Position numbers and translations under genes: made by a program
The notes under the pieces: generated by a model
What the model was told of the DNA's origin: nothing
Seen by the model: only the letters and a program-made list of their open reading frames with translations
Databases searched by the model: none
Source: Dactylorhiza incarnata
Taxonomy: Eukaryota > Streptophyta > Magnoliopsida > Asparagales > Orchidaceae
Length of the DNA: 64,000 bases
NCBI GenBank assembly: GCA_033032865.1
Contig: JAWHQI010000065.1
Coordinates: 7,440,001-7,504,000 of the forward strand
Direction: 5' to 3'
Shown: positions 34,232-43,243 of the stretch, piece after piece
How positions within the stretch are numbered: position 1 is the first letter of the stretch
How the letters are laid out: each line of letters begins with the position of its first letter

Positions 34232-35279
34232 TTGCTGGGGTCGGATCCTGCTGGGAGAGTGTCACTTCTATGAGCCCTTCGACGGGCGATCCGCGCTGTA
34301 GGGTGGCTTCGTCTCGCAAGTCGAAGTTATCGATATTGAGGGTGGTTGCTTCCATTGGTTGTGCCTGCTTTAGGAAACACGTTTGGGCCGCTTCTTGGTT
34401 TTCTCTTACGACCCCTATCCCTGAGGCAGTCGGGAACTTCATAGCCAGGTGCGGAATGGATGGGATTGCTCCAAAAATGGATTGGAGCATTCTTCCAAAG
34501 ATGGCGTTATAGGCGGAGGTGGACTCCACCACCACGAACTGGATGTCGTGCGTCGATTGCTTCGGGAATTCACCTAACGTGATGGGAAGGATGATCATGC
34601 CCTGAACTGGAACTGGTTGGTTGTCGAAGATGTACACGGGTCCGGTTGCGGGGCTGAGCTGATCTTTTGTGAGTTTCATGCTTTGCAGCGAGGATAAGAA
34701 CAGGACATCGACCGAGCTCCCATTGTCGACCAATATCCTTTTAACGTTGAAGCATGAATCCATAATTCCCGCCCTGATCACGAGTGGGTCCTGATGCAGA
34801 AGTCGTAGCCCTTGCAGATCCTCTTCTCCGAAGGTGATTGTAATGTCCTGCTTGAGCTTCTTATTTTCATGATCCCTCGGGGGTTTGTCAATCGAGAGGA
34901 TTTGCGCTGCTAGGGTGGGAGGTTCGGCGATAGTCTCGACTTCTCCCACCATCAGCCTTCTCCCTGCCGCACCTCGGGGAACGGGAGTCTGCTCTCTCGT
35001 TTCCCTATGTAGTTGAGGCTGGTTGATGACCTGACACTGTAGAAAACTTCCCAGGAGTCCCTGGCAGATGAGACGCTCAATTTTGTCTTTTAATCTAGTA
35101 CATTCTTCGGTAGTATGCCCCGTCCCTCGATGGAACTCGCAATATCTTGACTGGTCGTTCCTCGGATTTGGGGCGGGCACCCTTGGCCTGCGAAGCTCCG
35201 GGTGATTCTGGATGGAGTAAAGCACATTAGTCTTGGTGGTGTTTAATGGGGTGTAGACCCTGGGCGGTCGCGGATCCAA
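34215..35279 (-). CDS. Gypsy-2 Cys/His motif and protease
   Basis: An open frame of 354 codons. The order is: a YTPLNT-type linker, the motif CX2HX4HX4C (CEFHRGTGHTTEEC), then the aspartic protease with the active site ILVDNGSSVDVLF and the second conserved block MIILPITLG, followed by AYNAIFGR. This is the canonical order for Tat-type elements. It would normally be part of a Gag-Pol polyprotein; here it is the longest intact piece of Gypsy-2. Confidence 0.8.
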   Translation of the reverse strand: MDPRPPRVYTPLNTTKTNVLYSIQNHPELRRPRVPAPNPRNDQSRYCEFHRGTGHTTEECTRLKDKIERLICQGLLGSFLQCQVINQPQLHRETREQTPVPRGAAGRRLMVGEVETIAEPPTLAAQILSIDKPPRDHENKKLKQDITITFGEEDLQGLRLLHQDPLVIRAGIMDSCFNVKRILVDNGSSVDVLFLSSLQSMKLTKDQLSPATGPVYIFDNQPVPVQGMIILPITLGEFPKQSTHDIQFVVVESTSAYNAIFGRMLQSIFGAIPSIPHLAMKFPTASGIGVVRENQEAAQTCFLKQAQPMEATTLNIDNFDLRDEATLQRGSPVEGLIEVTLSQQDPTPASVHLV

Positions 35280-35377
35280 ATCTCTTTGGGGTTGCGACGA
35301 CGTTCATCGTTGCGGCACTCCTCGTTGCGCCGTTCTTCCGGTCCCCTAAGGGCTTGCTCCGGTCCCCTTTTCCTCCT

Positions 35378-36464
35378 TTAGTTGCTTTCGAACTGTTGAC
35401 GGCGCACTTTGATGGTCTCATCGGCAGCTATCTGAGCTTCCATCCGGTGAACGAGGTCAGGATAACTTGATACGGTTTCCCCCATTAGGGCTGAGTAAAA
35501 GCTACTTGGGCAGAGACCTCCAAAGAAGACTCCCCGCAACAGCTCTGGGTCGACCTCCAGGATTTGTCGAGCCTCCGTAATGAAGCATTGAAAAAATTCC
35601 TTGAGAGTCTCACCGTCATTTTGGCGGATTCCTGAGAGATTGAAGAGATCTCGGACAATCCTACGATTGGCGATGAACTGGTCCACGAACTGTTACGCCA
35701 TTTCTGCGAAGTTGCTGATGGCCCCATCTGGCAGGGAATGGAACCAAGTGCGCGCTTGTCCTTTCAAGGTTGCTGGGAACACTTGGAAGAGGAGTTGATC
35801 GGGGGCGCTGTAAATCCTCATGATGGTGGTGAAGTGATTGACATCTTCCAATGGGTTGTCTGTCCCGTCAAATGTTTCAATGTTGGGAAGCTTGAAACCA
35901 TTCGGAACTGGATGGGCCAAGACCTGGGGCAATAGTGGGGAGCCGTGGTGCGTGGGACGGCGGGCGAGAGCTGCGCGCCGCCCTGCCTGACCGTACTCTT
36001 CCGCTATCATATCGTGCATCTCTTCTCGAGTGGTTCTCCCTATCACTTGTCTATGGACAGCTCTTCCCTGGCGCGGGTGATGGTGATCAGCTTCTGGTCC
36101 TGTGGTCGGCCGAGCAGGATGAGCGGAGCATGCGACGTCAGAGAATTCTTCTGAGACTTCTTCTTCTCGAACGGCCTCCTCATTCGGAGCATGATTCGGA
36201 GCCGTGGGGAGGCGAAACGTTCAATGATGGAGGTTGAACGGGAGCTCGAGGAACCCCATGTTTTCTTACGAGAGCCAGCATCTCGGCTTGCTGTTCTTCC
36301 ATTTGCCGCATGCGCCCTTCCAGTGATGTCGTGGGCGCAAGCACTGCCTCTTCTGCGAGAGGTGCGTTGATAAGCGAGTGGGAGGGAGCTGGGTCGACGC
36401 TTCCCTCCGGGATTGATCCTTCAATAGTGCGAGCACTTCTTCTTGCCATTGCAATCGACGACAA
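35378..36464 (-). pseudogene. Gypsy-2 gag
   Basis: N-terminal part at 36180-36464 (a coiled stretch with MRQMEEQQAEMLALVRKHG), central part at 35693-36046 (IETFDGTDNPLEDVNHF; ATLKGQARTWFHSLPDGAI) and distal part at 35378-35686 (GETLKEFFQCFITEARQI). A TAA near 35692 and a frame break near 36050-36180 disrupt it. Confidence 0.85.
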
Positions 36465-36504
36465 GTACTACCTTCAGTGAGTCTTTATAGAGCTTTGGGA
36501 ATCC

Positions 36505-36528
36505 TCGTTCCCACAGACGGCGTCAAAC
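36505..36528 (-). other. Gypsy-2 primer binding site
   Basis: The minus strand reads TTTGACGCCGTCTGTGGGAA directly inside the 5' LTR. Element N has TTTGGCGCCGTCTGTGGGAA at the matching position, so one G to A change separates them. The shared PBS shows that the two belong to related families. Confidence 0.8.
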
Positions 36529-37953
36529 TATTGCGGATCACTCGGGCGCTCTGGTAGACCGGTTGAATTGAACAGCCTAGCTCGTAAGCGAACCGAGCGC
36601 GCAAACAGTCAATAAGTGAGTTAGTAAATTACATGAAGGATTTTAACGTGGAAAACCCAGAAAGGGTAAAAAACCACGCGGTCGGAGCTGTGTCGGCCAA
36701 CTTCCACTATCTTCTGAGGGGTTACAATTAGAGACTTAGAATTCGAGCGCGACAGGCCGCCACTCGTTACAGTAGTGGGGAGAAAGAGAGAACTCCAAGG
36801 GTGACAGGCCACCTCTCAGAAAGCTAAGTTTTTCTTCTTCTGAGAACAACCGTGAGAACAAAAGTGAGAATGCTGGTAGGAACAAAAGTGAGAATGCCGA
36901 GTCGCCTTTCGGGGGAAAGGAAATTTCCAAGTCCACGAAGGAGATCTTCAAGCTCAGAAGGAAAGCTCAGAGGAAATCTTCGCAGAGCTCTCTCGGGTCC
37001 GAGAAGCAAAGTCTCTTGAAATGAAGGTTTTGGGCTCCTTTTATAGCTTTGGTCGGGGGTAGCCCGGTAATTTTGCCGTCATAACCACTGTAACCACCTG
37101 ACGGGCGAATCATGTCGGTCAATTTGGAGCACACGGTTCGCCATTTTTCGTAAATGACCATCTCGCCCTTCGGGCAGCTCGGGCAGCTCAGGCAGCTCGG
37201 GCAGCTCGGGCAGTTCGGGCAGTTCGGGCAGCTTTGTTGAAGCTGAAAAAGGTGACAAACGAGTCCTGCAATCTGAGAAATTAAGAAATGTTAACTGCAC
37301 GCGCGTTCAGAAAGTGGAAATGTTCTGAGCGCGTAGGGAAGCATTCTGAGCGCGCGGGGAAGCGTTCTGAGTGCGCGGGGAAGCGTTCTGAGCGCGCAAC
37401 GAACGGGGAGCGTTCTGAGCGTGCGATGAACACGAGAGCGCTCAGGCACGCAACGATCTTTGGCGGATGAGGAGTCGCGCCTCAAAGGAAAAATGGCTTT
37501 CGTCCGCACTCGATGCGGGGGCACGGCTTCGGCCTTATCCATCGCAGGGCCCCCTCCGGGGAGGGGGCTTGGACCCACCCAGATGGTGAGGCGCGGCTTG
37601 GCCGCACCCCAAGAGGGGTGCGGTTCGGCCGCACCCCTATTGGGGTGCAGCTATGGCTTGGCCACACCTCGTGAGGGGTCCGGTTAGGCCGCATCCCCCA
37701 CCATGGGGGACGCGGCAATCCGCACCCCACTAGTGGGGAGCGAACTAGCCGCACCCCAATAGTGGGGTGCGGTTATGGCGACGTGTGGTGCCCGACGTGG
37801 TGCAGACTTGGCGACGAAATTCTCCACTCCCATGATCATGGGTTGAACTTCTGACCCCACTCCCTCCAATTCTCCTTAGTGGAGCTTTTCCTAAGCGCAC
37901 CCCATGACTTTTATAAATTCATGGATGAACATCCTTTTTGTGGATGCACATCA
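36529..37953 (-). repeat. Gypsy-2 5' LTR
   Basis: 1425 bp. On the minus strand it starts TGATGTGCATCC and ends CCGCAATA (expected CA, changed to TA). The TATA box is TATAAAAGG on the minus strand at about 37037-37045. It holds a GGCAGCTCGG/GGCAGTTCGG minisatellite at about 37170-37235 and GGTGCGGCC repeats at 37550-37770. Confidence 0.88.
37170..37235. repeat. 10-bp minisatellite in Gypsy-2 5' LTR
   Basis: About seven to eight copies of GGGCAGCTC/GGGCAGTTC. The 3' LTR has only two such units at 10543-10564, and element N has three to four at about 39932-39965 in reverse orientation. Confidence 0.85.
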
Positions 37954-38997
37954 TACATATATGTACATGTACATACATATGCATGCCTCCAGCCCTGTAG
38001 TGCAACGGCGGGCTTCGCCCGCACTGACAGTGGGCTACGCTCGGTCCTAGCTAAGAGCCTGCCCTCCGCATGATTTGCCCGCCGTCGGGCGGTCTGCAAA
38101 TAGCGGCCAACGTACAAAATTTTTTGGCTCCGTCATTTCAAATATTTAATATACACAATATACATTTAATGTCTAATGATAGCCTATAATAGTAGGTGTA
38201 TGAGCTTTACTAAATTTTTTTTGAATTTTATGGATTTTCATTGTTACTTTTAATTTTGGAATATGATGTAATTACTTGTATGGACATTATATTTTAAAGT
38301 TGTTGAAATAGAATATAATATATGTTAAGTAATTTTATTAAAAAAGTAAGGGTAATTTTGACAATTTTGAATAATGCGGTCGTGGTGAAAAATGCGCGTT
38401 GGGGCGAAAAATGCCCGCAGAGGCGGAAAATGAGCGCTGGGGCGTAAAATGCGTGACCGGGTGGAAAAAATGTGCTCACTGGCGGAAAAATTTGCGCCCG
38501 TGGGGAAAATGCGGGCCTGAGCGGAAAACGTGCTACGACCGACAGAAAATGCGCGCCTCGACTGGAAAATACGCTCCCGGGCAGGAAAATGTGCGTTCGG
38601 GCGGAAAATGTGCACCCAGGCTAAAAATGCCTCCGGGGCGAAAAATGCGCGCTCAGAAAAAATGCGCGTTTTGACAAAAAAAGAGCGCCAAGGAGAAAAA
38701 CACGTGCCCGAGCGAAAACATGCTCGTTCGGGCGTAGAAAAGCGCGCCAGGGTGGAAATATGCGCCAGGGTCGAAAACTTATTTTTTTCAAGAAACTCTT
38801 TTGTCAACATTGCGCAAACAAACAACAATAAAATTGCGATGAAGGTGGGAGTAGAATTTTTCCCCACAGAGTCATTGACTCTTACAACATAATATACAAA
38901 AAAAAATTACGTATGAACATATAAATATAACTACATGATAAGTTTGCTTTTTGTGCTCTTTCAAATGCTATGCTTTGACAGCTAACTATTTTTTTAT
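37954..38997. repeat. Unclassified interspersed repeat, copy B (left part)
   Basis: Homologous to copy A from the TACATGTACATACATATGC start through the GC hairpins, the AT-rich block and the AAAATGCGCG array (38380-38780) to the CTAACTATTT..TATATATC segment. There element N is inserted. The right part resumes at 47548. Confidence 0.75.
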
Positions 38998-39190
38998 ATA
39001 TCTGATGGGTACTCATGATAGGAGTCTAGTATTTATAAAAGTATCTAGCGGGGATGTCCGTAAGAGGCAGCAAGATATTTCCAAAGGCGGATTATTTCCA
39101 AAGACGGATTATTTCCAAGAACGCGTGTTTCCAAAAACTCTTCCCCTCCTGATTCGGCAGGAGGAATAAAACGCGCAAAACCAACGCGGG

Positions 39191-39529
39191 CTTGGCCATA
39201 CCCCCTTTGGGGTGCGGCCGAACCGCACCCCACGGGGGGGGCGGCCTAGCCGCACCCCGCACGGGGTGCGGCCTCGGCCGCGCCCCACCCGGGGTGCGGC
39301 CAAGCCGCACCCCACGAATGGGGTGCGGCCTAGCCGCACCCCGCGCGGGGTGCGGCCAAGCCGCACCCCACGCATGGGGTGCGGCCTAGCCGCACCCCAC
39401 GCATGGGGTGCGGCCTTGGCCGCACCCCACGGGGTGCGGCCTTGGCCGCGCCCCCTTGGGGTGCGGCCTTGGCCGCACCCCGCGGGGTGCAGCCTTGGCC
39501 GCACCCCCTTGGGGGGCGGCCAAGCCGCC
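39191..39529. repeat. 26-bp palindromic array in element N LTR1
   Basis: About 13 units of the type GGGGTGCGGCCNAGCCGCACCCC separated by ACG-like spacers. Each unit is self-complementary, so the array can form many alternative GC hairpins. Open frames on both strands are by-products. LTR2 carries the same array at about 45942-46254 with one unit fewer. Confidence 0.9.
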
Positions 39530-40088
39530 TTTCTTCGAGGCGCGCTCGGCCCGCACCCCCTCTAGGGCGCGCCCATGCCGCGCCCCCCCGAGGAGCGGTC
39601 GCGTTACGCGCCCTCGAGGCGCGGTCGCCCGCCCCTCTCTCCGCGCAGGGTGCAGCCGCCCGCCTATCCGTCTTCCCCAATAAGGGAGGGAGCTCGTGAG
39701 AAACCCTCGCGGGCGCACTTGTCGTCGGAACGCCTCCGCAATTCGTCACGCACTTAGAGCATTCTAGCACTAGCGCACGCTCAGAACGTCTCTGGGCGCG
39801 GTCAGGAAGTCTTCTCGCTTTTTGTCTTTCCGGCATCTCACTTTTTGTCTTTCAGGCATCTCACTTTTTGTCTTTCAGGCTTCTCACTTTTCAGGAACAG
39901 TCGGTCGCCTTTTTCACCTCCAACAGAACTGCCCGAACTGCCCAAACTGCCCAAGCTGCCCGAGGGGCAAGGTGGTCATTTACGAAAAATAGTGATCCGA
40001 GGGCCCCGAACCGGAGAATATGATTCGTCCACCGAGCATTTATGGAAACTGCCAACGGTAAAATTACCGGGCCGCCCCCGACAAAAAC

Positions 40089-40097
40089 TATAAAAGG
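40089..40097 (+). promoter_or_regulatory. TATA box, element N 5' LTR
   Basis: TATAAAAGG preceded by a CG-rich stretch and followed about 30 bp later by the presumed start of R. The same box occurs at 46815-46823 in LTR2 and, inverted, in both Gypsy-2 LTRs. Confidence 0.7.
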
Positions 40098-40817
40098 AGC
40101 CCCATGGCTTCATTTGAGGGGACCTGGACTTCTGGACTCGGGAGAGCTCCTTGCAGACTTTTGCGGAATTCTCCTTCGACACTTGAAGATCTCCTTCGGG
40201 ACTTGAAGATCTCCTTCGGGACTTGAAGATCTTCATCTTCCAGGAAGACGACGAGCCTTCTCGATTCCGAAAGGCGACAAGCAGTTCTCAGAAGAGAAAG
40301 ACGACGAGCCTTCTCGACTCCGAAAGGCGACAAGCAGTTCTCAGAAGAGAAAGGCGACCAGCCCTCTCGATTCCGAAAGGCGACAAGCAGTTCTCAGAAG
40401 AGAAAGGCGACCAGCCTTCTCAATTCCAGAAAGGCGACAAGCAGTTCTCAGAAGGGAAAGGCGACCAGCCTTCTCAATTCCAGAAAGGCGACTAGCAGTC
40501 TTTGAGGGGAAAAGGACTTAGTTTTTTCGTGAGGTGGCCTGTCACCCTCGAAGCACTCTTTCTCCAAATATTGTAACGAGCAGCGGTCTGTCGCGCTCGA
40601 GCTCTAGCTTCCAAGTTGTAACTCCTCCAGAAGATAGTGAAGTTTGGTCGGCACAGCTCCGGCCGCGTGGTTTTTTACCCTTTCCGGGTTTTCCACGTTA
40701 AAAAGTCTCTGCGTACTCATCGAACCTCTAATTAACTGTTTGCGCGTTTAGCCTGCTCACGAGCTAAGGCGGTTCAAGTGAACCGGTCTACCAAGAGCCC
40801 TAAGCGTCCCGCAACAG

Positions 40818-40838
40818 TTTGGCGCCGTCTGTGGGAAT
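40818..40838 (+). other. Element N primer binding site
   Basis: TTTGGCGCCGTCTGTGGGAA starts one or two bases after the LTR end at 40816. The gag-like start codon (ATG at 40837) overlaps its end, which leaves practically no leader between PBS and ORF. Confidence 0.85.
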
Positions 40839-42405
40839 GGATTCCCAAATCCGAAGCAAAGGATTCCCGAGCGCAATCCCCCCTTCGCCGGAATCCTCGA
40901 AGCCAGCAAGAGTGGACATCTCCCCTGAACTGTCCGACGCATACAGCTCCTCGATTCCAGAAAGCCAGGCAAAGAGAGCGCTCACTGCCGCACCCATCCG
41001 GCCCCCTCGGCCGGAGTCAGCAGGCAAACCGGCCCCGCCGGCAGGAGGGCATGATTCAAGCAATGACCAATGCCAACAAAGGCGATCACCTCTCTCGAAG
41101 TCAATTTTGGAGTACCCAGTTCCGTCATGGCTAAAGTTCCCTTACAATAAGGAATTCCACGGGGCAGAAGATCCATATGAGCACGTTAATCGTTTTCTGA
41201 TAATAACACGGGAGCTCGGACTTCCCGACCCAGCTAGCTGCAAAATCTTCACCAAAACGCTGCATGGAGACGCTCTCCACTGGTATCAATCCCTGCCTAG
41301 CGGAGCGATCCATAGTTTCTCCGAGTTGTCCCGACTGTTCATCAAGCAACACGAGTCCTACTCGGCAAAGATCCAGGAAGGCGATAAGCCCGGTGCGAGC
41401 AAACAACCCCACCTAGAAGAAGGGGAACGGAGCGTGCGATCAGAGAAAGTCGGCCCAAATTTTCACCAAGAGCGCCCCTGCGCATGGATGGATTTCATCT
41501 TGGATGCAAGCATAGGGAGTCCTCCCTGTGAGCTGAGGAAGGCGCTGATAACCCACCGCATCTCCTTCAACGTCCTGTTCTTGGCAGCAATAGTTCGGCT
41601 CAAGCTCCTAAGCGGGAACCTCAAGCTTAGGGCTAGCAAAGCAGAGCTCCCAGATGGAACCACGATACCCACTATAGGCGTCATCACCCTCCCCGTCCAA
41701 GTAGGAGCACATGCTGAACCGATCCAGTACGACGTACAATTCATTGTCGCCGAAGCGGACTCCCCCTACGACGCAATATTCGGGAGCCTCCTACTAGACG
41801 CCATGGACCACGACGTCTCAATGTCAGGACGCATGGCTAGCAAAGGAAATACCATCAAGAGCGCAATGCATAGTCTCAGCACGACCGCACCTTGGCCCTC
41901 CTGGATCAGCAGCAACCCGTCGCCGAAATCAAGGGCCGAGATACAGGGTTCACAAGAAGGTCAAACAGCTCCTGCGATAGCTGGAAAAGAAAAACTTCAG
42001 AAACTAACAGACTCGCCGCCCCACGATTCAGTCCGCAAGAGAAAGGGATGGCAACAGCAGCCCGAGGGAGCCGAACTGCCCACTCGGAACCAAGCAGACC
42101 GCTCCCGAGAGCTAGCAAATCAAGGCCTTCAGAACTTCACCCCGCTAAACACACCACGCGAGCATATATTGTCCGTGATCTGTCATAGCGAACTCATCCA
42201 CTGGCCTAGGAAGCTCTCCTTGCACAAGGGAGCTTCGTCTCAATTCTGCCACTTCCACAAGGGCCGAGGGCACCAAACGGAGCAATGCGCCCGACTGAAA
42301 GAAGAAATCGAACGCCTTATCCAGCTGGGATACCTGGAGGCCTTCCGCAAAAAGACGCCGGCCAGCGAAGACCAATCTCCGGGCCGCCGTTGCCCACCAA
42401 GATGA
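40837..42405 (+). CDS. Element N gag-like protein with permuted domains
   Basis: 522 codons, intact, start ATG at 40837 (MDSQIRSKG). Residues about 95-175 are a Ty3/gypsy Gag core (WLKFPYNKEFHGAEDPYEHV; LHGDALHWYQSLPSGAIHSF). Residues about 235-320 align with the retropepsin fold: NVLFLAAI, VITLPVQVG and SPYDAIFG match the protease of Gypsy-2. The catalytic block VDNGSS is replaced by ITHRIS, so there is no active-site Asp. The Cys/His motif CHFHKGRGHQTEQC (CX2HX4HX4C, about 471-484), which precedes protease in Gypsy-2, comes last, after a TPLNT linker. Such a protein could package RNA but not process polyprotein. Family relation is certain, function is inferred. Confidence 0.85.
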   Translation: MDSQIRSKGFPSAIPPSPESSKPARVDISPELSDAYSSSIPESQAKRALTAAPIRPPRPESAGKPAPPAGGHDSSNDQCQQRRSPLSKSILEYPVPSWLKFPYNKEFHGAEDPYEHVNRFLIITRELGLPDPASCKIFTKTLHGDALHWYQSLPSGAIHSFSELSRLFIKQHESYSAKIQEGDKPGASKQPHLEEGERSVRSEKVGPNFHQERPCAWMDFILDASIGSPPCELRKALITHRISFNVLFLAAIVRLKLLSGNLKLRASKAELPDGTTIPTIGVITLPVQVGAHAEPIQYDVQFIVAEADSPYDAIFGSLLLDAMDHDVSMSGRMASKGNTIKSAMHSLSTTAPWPSWISSNPSPKSRAEIQGSQEGQTAPAIAGKEKLQKLTDSPPHDSVRKRKGWQQQPEGAELPTRNQADRSRELANQGLQNFTPLNTPREHILSVICHSELIHWPRKLSLHKGASSQFCHFHKGRGHQTEQCARLKEEIERLIQLGYLEAFRKKTPASEDQSPGRRCPPR

Positions 42406-42564
42406 ACAACTACGAAGATTCGGGCAAACACAGCGCCAGCAAGGCTCGACGCCATCTTCTCGAAAGCCTGTATCGAAAACTTATCGCAAGACTGCATTTG
42501 CGAATGTATCAGTATTAATCTTCTAATAAAATCCTACTTGCTTCAATCCATTCTACTGCAGGTA

Positions 42565-42705
42565 CCGCTTCGGGGCCCTGCCCCGGGGACTCTGCACCGC
42601 CGTCGATTGAAGGTTCGCCCTTCTCCTCCGCCGTCGAGTCCCGGTGTCGTAGGGGCCTGCCCCCCCTGCGTTCACCCCCGGTTTGAATACCCCCGCTATT
42701 CACCG
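42565..42705. repeat. Single copy of the Gypsy-2 143-bp unit in element N
   Basis: The sequence GGGGCCCTGCCCCGGGGACT..CTATTCACCGGCC is the reverse complement of one unit of the 31000-31590 array. Since Gypsy-2 is inverted, the relative orientation is the same. It marks the former 3' untranslated region of an autonomous ancestor. Confidence 0.8.
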
Positions 42706-43020
42706 GCCAAAGCCGCGAGCGCAGACTCGTGCACCAAAGCCGCGGGCACAGAACCGCGCAAAAAGTCGCGAGCAAAGGCTTGTGCACTAAAGCCGCGAGC
42801 ACAGACTCGTGCACCAAAGCCGCGGGCACAGAACCGCGCGAAAAGCCGCGAGCACAGACTCGTGCAAGAAAGCCGCAAGCGCAGACTTGCGCAAACTAAC
42901 TCGTTATATATGTATTCATTTGAAAGCCGCGAGCACAGACTCGTGCAAGAAAGCCGCAAGCACAGACTTGCGCAAACTAACTCGTTATATATTTGAAAGC
43001 CGCGGGCTCCGTCTCGTGCA
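42706..43020. repeat. About 27-bp AAAGCCGCGAGCACAGACTCGTGC repeats
   Basis: Ten or so degenerate units, each with the inverted repeat GCGAGCAC..CTCGTGC-like core, interrupted twice by AACTCGTTATATAT spacers. A related degenerate motif (GCGCGAG..CTCGCG) occurs in Gypsy-2 at about 31665-31785. Confidence 0.8.
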
Positions 43021-43243
43021 AAACTCATCTTGAAAACAACCAAAACTATGCAGGTGCTAACAATCAGATAAGCAGAATCGTACGAAGAAGTAAACACGAC
43101 AAACTCAATAAGAGGATACAACCGCGTCAGCTCAACGCTGCGTGCGAAGCAGACAACCATACAAACAAAACTCAGAACGAAACTCAGAACGACACACGAA
43201 CAAACAACAGCACGGAGGTCAAGAAAATAGTGGGCGATCTGTA

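Larger units (their letters stand above)
9923..37953 (-). mobile_element. Gypsy-2: Tat-type Ty3/gypsy element carrying two nested insertions
   Basis: Minus-strand element with its 5' LTR at 36529-37953. The internal region is at 30780-36528. The 3' LTR is broken into 9923-11187, 23945-24060 and 30776-30779 by Gypsy-3 and Copia-2. Without the insertions it is about 8.6 kb. It has Gag, Cys/His motif, protease, a remnant of RT, a double RNase H and integrase in gypsy order. Tandem repeats between pol and the 3' LTR and a second, archaeal-type RNase H support the Tat lineage. Most of RT is deleted, and the outer end of the 3' LTR is truncated, so no target duplication is visible. Confidence 0.85.
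39003..40816 (+). repeat. Element N 5' LTR
   Basis: Starts TGATGGGTACTCATG, ends CCCGCAACA. It contains three tandem repeat blocks: the GGGGTGCGGCC palindromic array (39191-39529), a GAAGATCTCCTTCGGGACTT triple repeat (about 40180-40232) and a 53-bp repeat with about five units (about 40238-40500). The TATA box TATAAAAGG is at 40089-40097. Confidence 0.95.

Noticed and set aside
39109..39836. Open frames of 90-170 codons in the element N LTRs (and their copies at 45.8-46.6 kb).
   Set aside because: They cover the 26-bp palindromic array and flanking LTR; no start context or domain, and they lie in U3.
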